This document shows positions 8,534 to 17,206 of a stretch of 64,000 nucleotides of DNA, in pieces. Origin of the DNA: Streptomyces sp. TP-A0356. Its GTDB lineage: Bacteria > Actinomycetota > Actinomycetes > Streptomycetales > Streptomycetaceae. The stretch is taken from positions 310,001 to 374,000 of the forward strand of contig NZ_BBZJ01000014.1 of the NCBI RefSeq assembly GCF_001417775.1. The letters are read 5' to 3'. The position numbers and the translations under genes are program-made. The notes under the pieces are model-generated. The model had not been told where the DNA came from, made no database searches, and was given only the letters and a program-made list of their open reading frames with translations. The stretch's first letter is position 1. Each line of letters opens with the position of its first letter.

Positions 8534-9463
8534 TCAGTCGAGTAGGGGGGCGACCTCGGCCCCGAACGCCGCCATCTGGTCGGTGAGTTCGTCTCGGCCG
8601 CGGCTGCGGAACCGCACCTGGATCTGGTGCACGCCCATCGCGCGGTAGGCGCGCAGCGACTCGGCGAGCGCCTCCGCTGCGCCGCTGACCGTGCGCCGCC
8701 CGACGTCCCAGCCGGGCTCGCCGACGTACAGCGGCTCGGTGATGGCGCCGACGGTGAGGGGCTGCTCGATGCCCGCCTCCGCCCGCAGCCGCCGGAGCCG
8801 GGCGATCTGGGCGGGCAGCCGGTCGCGCGGATCCCCCTGGGGCAGCCAGCCGTCGCCCCTCAGCGCGGCCCGGCGCACGGCGGCGGGCGAGGAGCCGCCC
8901 ACCCAGACGGGGATACGGGGCTGGGCGGGCCGGGGCCGCTGCCCGAGCCCCTCGAAGTCGTACAGCTTCCCGTGGTGCTCGGGGAACTCCTCCGGCCCGA
9001 GCGCCGCGCGCAGGGCGTCGATCGTCTCGTCGAGCACCGCGCCCCGCCGCCCGAAGTCCACCCCCAGCGCCTCGAACTCCTCGCGTACATGCCCGGCCCC
9101 CACCCCGAGGACGAGCCGTCCGCCGGAGAGATGGTCCAGGGTCGCGTACTGCTTGGCGGTCACGAGGGGATGCCGCAGCCCGACGATCGCCACATGGCTC
9201 AGCAGCCGTACGCGCTCGGTGACGGCCGCGAGATGGGCGAGGGTGGCGACGGGGTCGTACCAGACCGTGCTCATGGCGGGCGCGAGGCGGCGCGGGACGG
9301 CGACGTGGTCACAGCTCGCCAGGTAGTCGAACCCGGCGCGCTCGGCGGACCGGGCGACCGCCACGAGGTCCTCCGGGCCCGCCCCGGCCTCCCAGCCCTC
9401 GGCGTAGATCGTGCTCTGGGACTGGACGGGCAGCTGCATCCCGTACCGCAGGGGCCCGCTCAA
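8534..9463 (-). CDS. LLM-class oxidoreductase, probably F420-dependent
   Basis: 309 residues of the short LLM branch (TIGR03619-like). It begins RYGMQLPVQSQ, then has ERAGFDYLASCDHVAVP, GGRLVLGVGAGHVREEFEALG and RIPVWVGGSSPAAVRRAA, the pattern of F420-dependent reductases and dehydrogenases. The TTG at 9463 overlaps the stop of the upstream amidohydrolase (TTGA) and was chosen for translational coupling; an in-frame ATG at 9439 is the alternative. F420 is available since fbiC is in the window. Second gene of the operon starting at 10710. Confidence 0.85.
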   Translation of the reverse strand: MSGPLRYGMQLPVQSQSTIYAEGWEAGAGPEDLVAVARSAERAGFDYLASCDHVAVPRRLAPAMSTVWYDPVATLAHLAAVTERVRLLSHVAIVGLRHPLVTAKQYATLDHLSGGRLVLGVGAGHVREEFEALGVDFGRRGAVLDETIDALRAALGPEEFPEHHGKLYDFEGLGQRPRPAQPRIPVWVGGSSPAAVRRAALRGDGWLPQGDPRDRLPAQIARLRRLRAEAGIEQPLTVGAITEPLYVGEPGWDVGRRTVSGAAEALAESLRAYRAMGVHQIQVRFRSRGRDELTDQMAAFGAEVAPLLD

Positions 9464-10710
9464 CGGGTACCGCCCGGCCCGGCCCACAGACCGTCCTCCG
9501 TCAGCCCCAGCAGCTCGATGGCGTTGCGGCGCACGATCCGCTCCACCACGTCCGCGTCCAGGTGACCCATCTGGGCCTCGCCGACCTCCCGCGACTTCGG
9601 CCAGGTGGAGTCGGAGTGGGGGTAGTCGGTCTCGTACAGGACGTTTCCGACCCCGATGGCGTCCAGGTTCCGCAGGCCGAAGGCGTCGTCGAAGAAGCAG
9701 CCGTGGACGTGCTCCGCGAAGAGTTCGGACGGCGGACGGCGGACCTTGTCGGCCACCCCGCCCCAGGCGCGGTTCTCCTCCCAGACGACGTCCGCGCGCT
9801 CCAGGATGTACGGGATCCACCCGATCTGCCCCTCCGCGTACATCACCATCAGCTGCGGGAAGCGTTCGAACTTGCCGCTCATCAGCCAGTCGACCATCGA
9901 GAAGCAGCAGTTGGCGAAGGTGATGGTGGAGCCGACGGCCGGCGGGGCGTCCGCGGACGTCGACGGCATCCTGCTGCTGGAGCCGATGTGCATGGCGACG
10001 ACGGTGCCGGTCTCGTCGCAGGCCGCGAGGAAGGGGTCCCAGTCGTCGCCGTGGATCGAGGGGAGCCCCAGCCGGGGCGGGATCTCGGAGAAGGCGACCG
10101 CGCGCACGCCGCGCTCCGCGTTGCGGCGCACCTCGGCGGCGGCGAGCCCGGCGTCCCACAGGGGGATGAGGGTGAGCGGTATGAGCCGGCCGTGCGCCTC
10201 GGGCCCGCACCACTCCTCCACCATCCAGTCGTTGTAGGCCCGGATGGACAGCAGCCCGAGCTCGCGGTCCTTGGCCTCGGTGAAGGTCTGGCCGCAGAAG
10301 CGCGGGAAGGTGGGGAAGCACAGGGCGGACTGCACGTGGTTGACGTCCATGTCGGCGAGGCGCCGGGGGACGTCGTACGAGCCCGGGCGCATCTGCTCGT
10401 AGGTGATGATCTCCAGCTTGATCTCGTCCCTGCTGTACCCGACGGCGGTGTCCAGGCGCGTGAGGGGCCGGTGCAGGTCCTCGTACACCCACCAGTCGCC
10501 GAGCGGGCCGTCGTCGCCGGGCGCTCCCATGACGGGGGCGAACTTGCCGCCGAGGAAGGTCATTTCCTTCAGGGGCGCCCGGACGATGCGCGGACCGATG
10601 TCCCGGTACTTCCTCGGGAGCCGGTCCCGCCAGACGTTCGGGGGCTCCACGGTGTGGTCGTCGACCGAGATGATCCGCGGGAAGGCGCCGTTGGTCCGTG
10701 AGGTCTCCAT
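9460..10710 (-). CDS. ACMSD-type amidohydrolase (amidohydrolase_2), copy 1
   Basis: 416 residues. It starts METSRTNGAFPRIISVDDHTVEPP, with the DxH-type metal motif of the amidohydrolase_2 family, then has VAMHIGSSSR near the middle and YETDYPHSDSTWPKS near the end as further metal and active-site motifs. Family members are decarboxylases or hydrolases acting on cyclic or unsaturated acids. It is closely similar to the protein at 43463-44656 (shared WMVEEWCG, EGQ(I/M)GWIPY and NWLMSGKF-like blocks), so the two are paralogues. The ATG lies 7 bases after a TACGGT -10 hexamer and has no clear Shine-Dalgarno, so the message is probably leaderless. First gene of a three-gene operon. Confidence 0.88.
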   Translation of the reverse strand: METSRTNGAFPRIISVDDHTVEPPNVWRDRLPRKYRDIGPRIVRAPLKEMTFLGGKFAPVMGAPGDDGPLGDWWVYEDLHRPLTRLDTAVGYSRDEIKLEIITYEQMRPGSYDVPRRLADMDVNHVQSALCFPTFPRFCGQTFTEAKDRELGLLSIRAYNDWMVEEWCGPEAHGRLIPLTLIPLWDAGLAAAEVRRNAERGVRAVAFSEIPPRLGLPSIHGDDWDPFLAACDETGTVVAMHIGSSSRMPSTSADAPPAVGSTITFANCCFSMVDWLMSGKFERFPQLMVMYAEGQIGWIPYILERADVVWEENRAWGGVADKVRRPPSELFAEHVHGCFFDDAFGLRNLDAIGVGNVLYETDYPHSDSTWPKSREVGEAQMGHLDADVVERIVRRNAIELLGLTEDGLWAGPGGTR

Positions 10711-10717
10711 GCCGGTC

Positions 10718-10746
10718 ACCGTAGCGCTGAACTGACGGACCGTCAG
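10718..10746 (-). promoter_or_regulatory. Promoter of amidohydrolase operon with CTGAC-N5-GTCAG operator, site 3
   Basis: On the minus strand: -35 CTGACG (10746-10741), 17-bp spacer, -10 TACGGT (10723-10718), then 7 bases to the ATG. The operator CTGAC GGTCC GTCAG (10732-10746) has perfect arms, and its upstream arm is the -35 hexamer itself. A protein bound here would directly block RNA polymerase. Confidence 0.75.
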
Positions 10747-10919
10747 GAGTTGTGCAAGGCCTTCCGGTCCGGGGGTGGGTGGGGAGAGCATGTGTGGGCC
10801 TTGTGATGCACCGTGCGGACGCCTGTGATCGCCGTCTCGCACGGCTGACGCATCCGCCATGAACAAGGCAAACTGGCCTCTTGGTCGTGAACGGTTCGGC
10901 AGGGTGCCAGGGGGCAGCG

Positions 10920-13862
10920 ATGGACGGTGTACCGCGAGTACCGGAGCAGCGGAGTCCCGGTGAATCGGCGACGCTGCGCTTCGGAGTGCTCGGACCGGTG
11001 CGCGCCTGGCGCGGAGAGGAGCTGCTGGCCACGGGCTCGCCGCAGCAGCGCGCCCTGCTGGCCGCGTTACTGCTGCGCGAGGGCCGTACCGCGACGGCCT
11101 CCGAGCTGATCGACGCGCTGTGGGGCGACGACCCGCCACCACGGGCTCTGGCGGCCGTACGCACGTACGCCTCCCGGCTGCGGAAGGTCCTCTCCCCCGG
11201 AGTGCTGGTCAGCGAGTCGGGCGGATACGCGGTACGGCTGCGGGACGCCCGCTCGCTGGACCTCGTGGCGGCCCAGGAGCTGGCCGCGGAGGCGGAGAAG
11301 GCGCGGAACTCCGGGGATCTGTGCCACGCCCGGCAGGTACTCAACGAGACGCTGGCGCTGTGGGACGGCGAGACGCTGGCGAGCGTGCCGGGGCCCTACG
11401 CGGAGACTCAGCGCACGCGTCTGGAGGAGTGGCGCCAGCAACTCCTGGAGTCCCGCCTCGACATGGACCTGGAGCAGGGCTGCCACGCGGAGGCGGTCTC
11501 GGAGCTGACCGCGCTGACGGCCGCGCACCCACTGCGCGAGCGGCTGCGGGAACTGCTGATGCTGGCGCTGTACCGGTCCGGCCGCCAGGCGGAGGCACTG
11601 GCCGTGTACGCGGACACGCGCCGTCTGCTCGCCGACGAGCTCGGGGTCGACCCCGGTCCGGGCCTCAAGGAGCTGCAGCGACGGATCCTGCGGGCGGACC
11701 CGGCCCTGGCCGAACCGTCGGCGCCGGCACCGGAACCCACGTCCACGCCGGTGCGCCCGGCTCAACTGCCCGCCACCGTGCCCGACTTCACGGGCCGGGC
11801 GTCCTTCGTCGCCGAACTGAGCGCGGTGCTGGCGTCGGCCAAGGGCCGGGTGATGGCGGTCTCGGCGCTGGCGGGCATCGGAGGCGTCGGCAAGACGACC
11901 CTCGCCGTGCATGTGGCGCACCAGGCGCGCACCGCGTTCCCCGACGGCCAGCTGTATGTGGACCTGCAGGGCGCGAGCCGGCGGGCGGCGGAGCCGGAGA
12001 CGGTCCTGGGGTCCTTCCTGCGGGCCCTGGGCACGGCTGACTCGGCGATCCCCGACTCGCTGGAGGAGCGTTCGGCGCTGTACCGCTCGGTCCTGGACGG
12101 CCGTCGCGTCCTGGTCCTGCTGGACAACGCGAAGGACGCGGCCCAGGTGCGCCCGCTGCTGCCGGGCACGGAGGGCTGCGCGGCCCTCGTCACCTCCCGG
12201 GTCCGCATGGTGGACCTGGCGGGCGCCCATCTGGTGGACCTGGACGTGATGTCCCCGGAGGAGGCCCTGCAGCTCTTCACGAAGATCGTGGGTGAGGAGC
12301 GGGTGGCCGCGGAGCGCGAGGCCGCCCTGGACGTGGTGGCGGCCTGCGGCTTCCTGCCGCTGGCGATCCGTATCGCGGCCTCCCGGCTGGCGGCCCGCCG
12401 CACCTGGACGGTGTCGGTCCTGGCGACGAAGCTGGCCGACGAGCGCCGACGCCTGGACGAACTGCAGGCCGGGGACCTGGCCGTGAAGGCGACCTTCGAG
12501 CTCGGCTACGGCCAGCTGGAGCCGGCCCAGGCCCGCGCGTTCCGCCTGCTGGGCCTGGCGGACGGCCCGGACATCTCGCTGGCCGCGGCCGCGGCGGTCC
12601 TGGACCTCCCCCAGGAGGACACCGAGGACCTGCTGGAGTCCCTGGTCGACACGTCCCTGCTGGAGTCGGCCGCCCCAGGCCGCTACCGCTACCACGACCT
12701 GGTCCGGCTCTACGCGCGTGCGTGCGCGGAACGGGACGAACACCCGCCGAGCGAGCGCGAGGCGGCGATGTCACGGTTGCTGGACTTCTACCTGGCGACG
12801 GCGGCGGGGGTGTACGCGATCGAGCGCCCCGGGGACCGGCTGGTGGATCACCTGGAGACCACGCAGTACCCGGGACTGACGTTCGAGGATCGCCATCAGG
12901 CCCAGGACTGGCTGTACTCGGAGGCCAACGCACTCCTCGCGTTCATCCAGCAGTCCAGGCGGAGTTCCATGCTGCGGCGTGCCGTGGACCTGCTGTGGGC
13001 GGCCAAGGACCTCGCCGAATCGGGCGCCAACTCCAAGCAGTACGAGGCGGCCGCGCTCGCCCTCCAGAACGCCGCCGACCGTGCGGACGATCCGCGGGCC
13101 AGGAGCCGTGTCCTCACGACGCTCACCAACGTCCACATCGTGGCGGGGCGCTTCGGCCAGGCGGACGAGGCGGCACGCAGGGCCATGGAACTGGCCCACG
13201 TCGCCGACGACCTCGCCCCCAGCTGCTGGGCCGCGAACGACCGGGGCATCATCGCGCTCTACCAGGGCCGTCACGCCGACGGCGAGGAGTATCTGCGGCA
13301 GGCCATCGTGAGCTTCCGTCTGGACAAGAACCTCGCCGGAGAGGCCAGCGCGCTCTGCAACCTCTCACGGATCCATCTGGCCATGGGCCGGGTCGGCAGC
13401 GCCGTGGAACTCGCGCAGCAGGGCATCGTCATCTACGACCAGCTGGGACACACGCTGCGCGGCGCCAACGGCCGCTACGCGCTGGGGCTGGCGCTGACCG
13501 GACAGGGTGAACTGGACGCCGCCGTCGGGCGGCTGGCCGAGGCTCTGGAGGTGTTCCGCGACAGCAGGCAGCGGCTCTGGGAGGGCATGACGCTCTTCAG
13601 GCTCGCGGAAGCCCACCTCGCGGGGCAGCGGCCCGCCAGGACCGCGGCCCTCGCGGAGCAGGCTCTCGCGGTCCTGCGAGGGATCGGAGGCGAATGGCGG
13701 CGAGGCAATGTGCTCACCGTCCTCGGCCGCGCGCTGAGCGGTCTGGGGCAGGCCGGCCGGGCGCAGGCCTGCTGGCAGGAGGCCCTCGCCATCTTCGATC
13801 AACTGGGCTCGCCCGAGGCCGCCGACGTGCGGCTTCTGCTCACACCCGCGGCTGCGGTGTAG
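10920..13862 (+). CDS. afsR: AfsR, SARP-family global regulator of secondary metabolism
   Basis: 980 residues (S. coelicolor AfsR is 993). Domain order: OmpR-type winged helix (about 20-95, LRFGVLGPVRAWRGEELL...), bacterial transcriptional activation domain (about 100-255, ending DELGVDPGPGLKELQRRIL), NB-ARC ATPase with P-loop AGIGGVGKTT (about 318-328) and Walker B VLVLLDN, then C-terminal TPRs (about 700-960). It starts MDGVPRVPEQRSPGE, very like AfsR. AfsR is phosphorylated by AfsK and, as an ATPase, activates afsS to raise antibiotic production. ATG with AGGGGGC 5 bases upstream; an in-frame GTG at 10881 is an alternative start. afsS follows 195 bases downstream. Confidence 0.94.
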   Translation: MDGVPRVPEQRSPGESATLRFGVLGPVRAWRGEELLATGSPQQRALLAALLLREGRTATASELIDALWGDDPPPRALAAVRTYASRLRKVLSPGVLVSESGGYAVRLRDARSLDLVAAQELAAEAEKARNSGDLCHARQVLNETLALWDGETLASVPGPYAETQRTRLEEWRQQLLESRLDMDLEQGCHAEAVSELTALTAAHPLRERLRELLMLALYRSGRQAEALAVYADTRRLLADELGVDPGPGLKELQRRILRADPALAEPSAPAPEPTSTPVRPAQLPATVPDFTGRASFVAELSAVLASAKGRVMAVSALAGIGGVGKTTLAVHVAHQARTAFPDGQLYVDLQGASRRAAEPETVLGSFLRALGTADSAIPDSLEERSALYRSVLDGRRVLVLLDNAKDAAQVRPLLPGTEGCAALVTSRVRMVDLAGAHLVDLDVMSPEEALQLFTKIVGEERVAAEREAALDVVAACGFLPLAIRIAASRLAARRTWTVSVLATKLADERRRLDELQAGDLAVKATFELGYGQLEPAQARAFRLLGLADGPDISLAAAAAVLDLPQEDTEDLLESLVDTSLLESAAPGRYRYHDLVRLYARACAERDEHPPSEREAAMSRLLDFYLATAAGVYAIERPGDRLVDHLETTQYPGLTFEDRHQAQDWLYSEANALLAFIQQSRRSSMLRRAVDLLWAAKDLAESGANSKQYEAAALALQNAADRADDPRARSRVLTTLTNVHIVAGRFGQADEAARRAMELAHVADDLAPSCWAANDRGIIALYQGRHADGEEYLRQAIVSFRLDKNLAGEASALCNLSRIHLAMGRVGSAVELAQQGIVIYDQLGHTLRGANGRYALGLALTGQGELDAAVGRLAEALEVFRDSRQRLWEGMTLFRLAEAHLAGQRPARTAALAEQALAVLRGIGGEWRRGNVLTVLGRALSGLGQAGRAQACWQEALAIFDQLGSPEAADVRLLLTPAAAV

Positions 13863-13874
13863 CGCGCGGAACGA

Positions 13875-13896
13875 CGTTCATCGTTCGTTTATCGCC
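13875..13896 (+). promoter_or_regulatory. Likely AfsR binding site (11-bp direct repeat) in the afsS promoter
   Basis: Two adjacent 11-bp direct repeats, CGTTCATCGTT and CGTTTATCGCC, match at 8 of 11 positions. In S. coelicolor AfsR binds 11-bp direct repeats overlapping the -35 region of afsS, and PhoP binds the same GTTCAT-type repeats. The position, between afsR and afsS and about 160 bases before the afsS ATG, agrees. The -10 element was not resolved. Confidence 0.65.
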
Positions 13897-14056
13897 ACAC
13901 GGCACTCTCTGTGTTGTCGATCCGTCGCGTCGGGGGGCAGACGGGTCAGCGGTGATCACTACCGCTAGGGTGAACGACCCTGATATGCCCGCCCGGCGGC
14001 CCTCGGGGGAGTCGCCGGACGGGCATCGCCCATCACCGAACGGGAGTTGCAAGTCC

Positions 14057-14236
14057 ATGAGCGATGCCAAGAAGGACTCCGTGGTCAAGCCGCTCGACAA
14101 CCACGCCACGGACGTCAAGGACGTCACCACGCTCGACAACCACGCCACCGACGAGAAGATCATCACGCTGGACAACCACGCGACGGGCGGCACGGTGACC
14201 CCGCTGGACAACCACGCCACCGACGAGAAGGCCTGA
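14057..14236 (+). CDS. afsS: AfsS-like small repeat protein
   Basis: 59 residues. Four copies of a short repeat, (P/T)LDNHAT, start at residues 12, 25, 37 and 49, separated by acidic or polar linkers (DVKDVT, DEKIIT, GGTVT). S. coelicolor AfsS (AfsR2, 63 residues) is a small activator of antibiotic production with TxDNHMP-type repeats, and it also lies directly downstream of afsR. Here the repeat ends in AT(D) rather than MP. No membrane segment or signal peptide is seen. The mechanism is not established in the family. GGGAG lies about 10 bases before the ATG. The gene is followed by a strong hairpin. Confidence 0.85.
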   Translation: MSDAKKDSVVKPLDNHATDVKDVTTLDNHATDEKIITLDNHATGGTVTPLDNHATDEKA

Positions 14237-14259
14237 ACAGACCGTCTCGACACGGGGAT

Positions 14260-14296
14260 CGGCCGCGGCGGCGCGGAGGGGAGGCCGCCGCGGCCG
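14260..14296 (+). terminator. Hairpin terminator after afsS
   Basis: Perfect 13-bp GC-only stem (CGGCCGCGGCGGC with its complement at 14284-14296) and an 11-base loop, 24 bases after the afsS stop and between convergent genes. There is no T-tract, as is usual in Streptomyces. Confidence 0.7.
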
Positions 14297-14324
14297 AGGT
14301 GTGTCCCGGGGGCGACACCCCTCC

Positions 14325-15962
14325 CTAGGGGACTCGGCTCCGCAACTCCCCCTTCACCACCTTTCCGCTCGCGTTCCGCGGAAGGTCTCGGACGAACTCC
14401 ACCGCCCGCGGCACCTTGTAGTTCGCCATCTCGCGGCGGGACCAGGCGATCAGGTCGTCGGAGGTCAGGACCGCGCCCGGGCGGCGGACCACGTACGCCT
14501 TGCCGACCTCGCCCAGCCGGGCGTCCGGTACGCCGATCACCGCGACGTCCTCCACGTCCGGGTGCAGGCCCAGCAGTTGCTCTATCTCCGCCGGGTACGC
14601 GTTGAAGCCGCCCACGACGAACATGTCCTTGATGCGGTCCGTGATGCGGAGGTTGCCCCCGGCGTCCAGCACCCCCACGTCGCCCGTGCGCAGCCAGCCG
14701 TCCGGCGTCAGGACCTCCGAGGTCGCCGTGTCGTCCTCGAAGTAGCCCCGCATGACGTTGAAGCCCCGGACGAGGACTTCGCCCGGGACGCCGGGGCCCA
14801 GCGGTGCGCCCCGACCGTCGGCCACCCGTACCTCCGTGCCGGGGATCGCCCGGCCCGATGTCGTCGCGATCACCGAGGGCTCGTCCCCCCTCCGGGACAT
14901 CGTCACGACACCGCTCGCCTCCGACAGGCCGTAGGCCGTCAGGACGGTCGCCACGCCGAGTTCGCCGCGCAGGCGTTCCACCAGACGCAGCGGGATCACC
15001 GCCGCGCCCGTCACCACCAGGCGCAGGGCGGTGAGGTCGTAGGCGTCCCGGGACGGGTGGTCGAGCAGTGACTGGTGAAGGGTCGGCGGGCCCGGGAGGA
15101 CCGAGACCCGTTCCGCCGCCATGTTCGCGAGCACCGTGTCCACGTTGAAGACCGGCTGCGGGATCATCGTCGCGCCCCGCATCAGACAGGCCAGGACCCC
15201 GGCCTTGTAGCCGAACGTGTGGAAGAACGGGTTGACGATCAGGTAGCGGTCGCCCTGGCGCAGGCCCGCCACATCCGTCCAGATCTCGTACGCCCTCAGC
15301 GTCTGCGCGTGCGTGATCACCGCGCCCTTGGGGCGGCCGGTCGTGCCCGAGGTGAAGATGATGTCCGAGGGGTGGGTCCCGGCGAGGGCCTCCGCGCGCC
15401 CCCGCACCTGCGGCTCTCCGACGCCCTCCCCGCTCGCCAGGAAGTCCTTCCAGGTACGGAAGTCGGCCGGGGCGTCGTCGGCCAGGACCACCACCTGCTC
15501 CAGGTGCGGCAGGCCGGGCAGGGGGCCGGCCCCGGGGCCCTGCGCCGCCGCCCGGCGCAGCGACGCCACGTAGGACGTCCCGAGGAACGTGCCCGTCACG
15601 AACAGCAGCTTCGCCCGGCTCCGCTCCAGGACGTAGGCCGCCTCCGCGCCCTTGAAGCGCGTGTTGAGCGGCACCAGGACCGCGCCCGCCGACACCGCGC
15701 CCAGCGCCGAGACGATCCAGTCCAGGGTGTTCGGCGCCCAGATCGCCACACGGTCGCCGACGTCCACGCCGTTCGCGAGGCAGGCCGCAGCCGCGCGTTC
15801 CACTCGGGCGCCCAGTTCGGCGTATGTGATCCGGGTGCGGCCCTCGACGACCGCCTCGGCATCGCCATGGCGGCGGGCCGCGCTCCGCACCAGGCCCGGA
15901 ATGCTGCCCCACTCCCTGTCACCGCGCACCGCGACCTCCCGAAGCACGAGCCCGGACCGCAT
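14325..15962 (-). CDS. FadD3-like acyl-CoA ligase (AMP-forming)
   Basis: 545 residues of the ANL superfamily. Motifs: P-loop IIFTSGTTGRPKG, core VNPFFHTFGYKAG, TAYGLSEASG, WLRTGDVG, the hinge DRIKDMFVVGGFNAYPAEIE and the catalytic Lys in LPRNASGKVVK. Several of these blocks closely resemble M. tuberculosis FadD3, which adds CoA to HIP, the steroid CD-ring propionate, so a cyclic or branched carboxylate is a fair guess for the substrate; this is inference. The ATG follows operator site 4 by only 2 bases and there is no Shine-Dalgarno; a TAATCT -10 predicts a leader of a few bases. It is a single-gene unit divergent from the Ltp/DUF35/crotonase operon, and convergent with afsS. Confidence 0.9.
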   Translation of the reverse strand: MRSGLVLREVAVRGDREWGSIPGLVRSAARRHGDAEAVVEGRTRITYAELGARVERAAAACLANGVDVGDRVAIWAPNTLDWIVSALGAVSAGAVLVPLNTRFKGAEAAYVLERSRAKLLFVTGTFLGTSYVASLRRAAAQGPGAGPLPGLPHLEQVVVLADDAPADFRTWKDFLASGEGVGEPQVRGRAEALAGTHPSDIIFTSGTTGRPKGAVITHAQTLRAYEIWTDVAGLRQGDRYLIVNPFFHTFGYKAGVLACLMRGATMIPQPVFNVDTVLANMAAERVSVLPGPPTLHQSLLDHPSRDAYDLTALRLVVTGAAVIPLRLVERLRGELGVATVLTAYGLSEASGVVTMSRRGDEPSVIATTSGRAIPGTEVRVADGRGAPLGPGVPGEVLVRGFNVMRGYFEDDTATSEVLTPDGWLRTGDVGVLDAGGNLRITDRIKDMFVVGGFNAYPAEIEQLLGLHPDVEDVAVIGVPDARLGEVGKAYVVRRPGAVLTSDDLIAWSRREMANYKVPRAVEFVRDLPRNASGKVVKGELRSRVP

Positions 15963-15964
15963 AG

Positions 15965-15979
15965 CTGACTGTCCGTCAG
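15965..15979. promoter_or_regulatory. CTGAC-N5-GTCAG operator, site 4
   Basis: Perfect arms: CTGAC TGTCC GTCAG, 2 bases upstream of the ligase start codon. A TAATCT hexamer (minus strand, 15984-15979) overlaps its edge, so the site covers the -10 and transcription start of the ligase gene. Confidence 0.78.
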
Positions 15980-15991
15980 ATTAGCGGTAGC

Positions 15992-16006
15992 CTGACGACC
16001 TGTCAG
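15992..16006. promoter_or_regulatory. CTGAC-N5-GTCAG operator, site 5
   Basis: Perfect arms: CTGAC GACCT GTCAG. It is 27 bases centre to centre from site 4 and about 30 bases before the thiolase-like gene, so one divergent gap carries a site for each direction. Confidence 0.78.
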
Positions 16007-16036
16007 CCGACCGACGTCCACGCGGAGGTGTGCGCC

Positions 16037-17203
16037 ATGGCAACGGCAGGGGCATCGGGGGGGCTCAAGGACGCCACCGCCATCGTCGGCATCGGGCAGA
16101 CCGCCTTCGCACGGCGCCTTGCCGAGTCGGAGAAGGCACTCGCCTGCCGTGCCGTACTCGCCGCCCTGGACGACGCCGGGATCGCGCCGGGCGAGGTCGA
16201 CGCGCTCGCCTCGTACACCATGGAGGAGACCGACGAGGTGGAGGTCGCCAAGGCCCTCGGCCTCGGCGACCTCACCTTCTTCGGCAAGGTCGGGTACGGG
16301 GGCGGCGGCTCGTGCGCCACCGTCGGGCACCTCGCCGCCGCCATCGCCACCGGACAGGCGACCGTCGGCGTCGCCTGGCGGTCGCGCAAGCGCGGCAGCG
16401 GACCCCGGCCGTGGCGGAACACGGCCGTCCAGCTGCCCACACCCGCCCAGTGGACCCGGCCCTTCGGGCTGCTCCGGCCCGTCGACGAGATCGGCATGCT
16501 CGCCCGCCGCCATATGCACGAGTACGGGACGACCAGGGACCACCTGTTCAACGTCGCCCTCGCCTGCCGGAACCGGGCCAACCAGAACCCCGCCGCGATC
16601 ATGTACGAGCGGCCTCTCACCCGGGAGATGTACATGACCTCCCGGTGGATCAGCGAGCCCCTCTGCCTCTTCGACAACTGCCTGGAGACGGACGGGGCGC
16701 TCGCCTGCGTGGTCGTCTCCGCCGAGCGCGCCCGCGACTGCCGGCACCGGCCGGTGTACGTCCACTCCGCCGCCCAGGGGCTCCCCTCCCAGCACCACGG
16801 CATGGTCAACTACTGGAACGACGACCCGCTCACCGGCCCGGCCTGGACGGCGGCCCGGCACCTGTGGAAGCACGCCGACCTCACCCCGGACGACATCGAC
16901 GTCGCCCAGATCTACGACGCGTTCACCGCCCTCGTACCGCTCTCCCTGGAGGGATACGGCTTCTGCGGGAGGGGCGAGGGCGGGGCGTTCACCGAGGGAG
17001 GCGCGCTGGAGATCGGCGGGCGACTGCCCGTCAACACCGGGGGCGGCGGGCTGTCCGAGGCATACGTCCACGGCTTCAACCTGATCACCGAGGGCGTGAA
17101 GCAGCTGCGCGGAACCAGCACCGCCCAGGTCCCGGGCGCCGCCACCTGTCTGGTCACCGCCGGCGAGGGGGTCCCCACCTCCGCCCTGCTGCTGAGGAGC
17201 TGA
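16037..17203 (+). CDS. Ltp/SCP2-type thiolase-like protein (lipid-transfer family), copy 1
   Basis: 388 residues, thiolase fold. It keeps the SCP2-thiolase layout: ATAIVGIGQTAF, a Cys93 at the nucleophile position (GGGGSCATVGHLAAAI), DVAQIYDAFTALVPLSLEGYGFCGRGEGG and the C-terminal NTGGGGLSEAYVHGFN. In steroid side-chain degradation Ltp proteins act with a DUF35 partner, either as thiolases or as retro-aldolases; the DUF35 gene is directly downstream here, 3 bases away. The ATG at 16037 has GGAGG 8 bases upstream; a GTG at 16028 overlaps that Shine-Dalgarno and is less likely. First gene of a three-gene operon. Confidence 0.87.
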   Translation: MATAGASGGLKDATAIVGIGQTAFARRLAESEKALACRAVLAALDDAGIAPGEVDALASYTMEETDEVEVAKALGLGDLTFFGKVGYGGGGSCATVGHLAAAIATGQATVGVAWRSRKRGSGPRPWRNTAVQLPTPAQWTRPFGLLRPVDEIGMLARRHMHEYGTTRDHLFNVALACRNRANQNPAAIMYERPLTREMYMTSRWISEPLCLFDNCLETDGALACVVVSAERARDCRHRPVYVHSAAQGLPSQHHGMVNYWNDDPLTGPAWTAARHLWKHADLTPDDIDVAQIYDAFTALVPLSLEGYGFCGRGEGGAFTEGGALEIGGRLPVNTGGGGLSEAYVHGFNLITEGVKQLRGTSTAQVPGAATCLVTAGEGVPTSALLLRS

Positions 17204-17206
17204 GCC

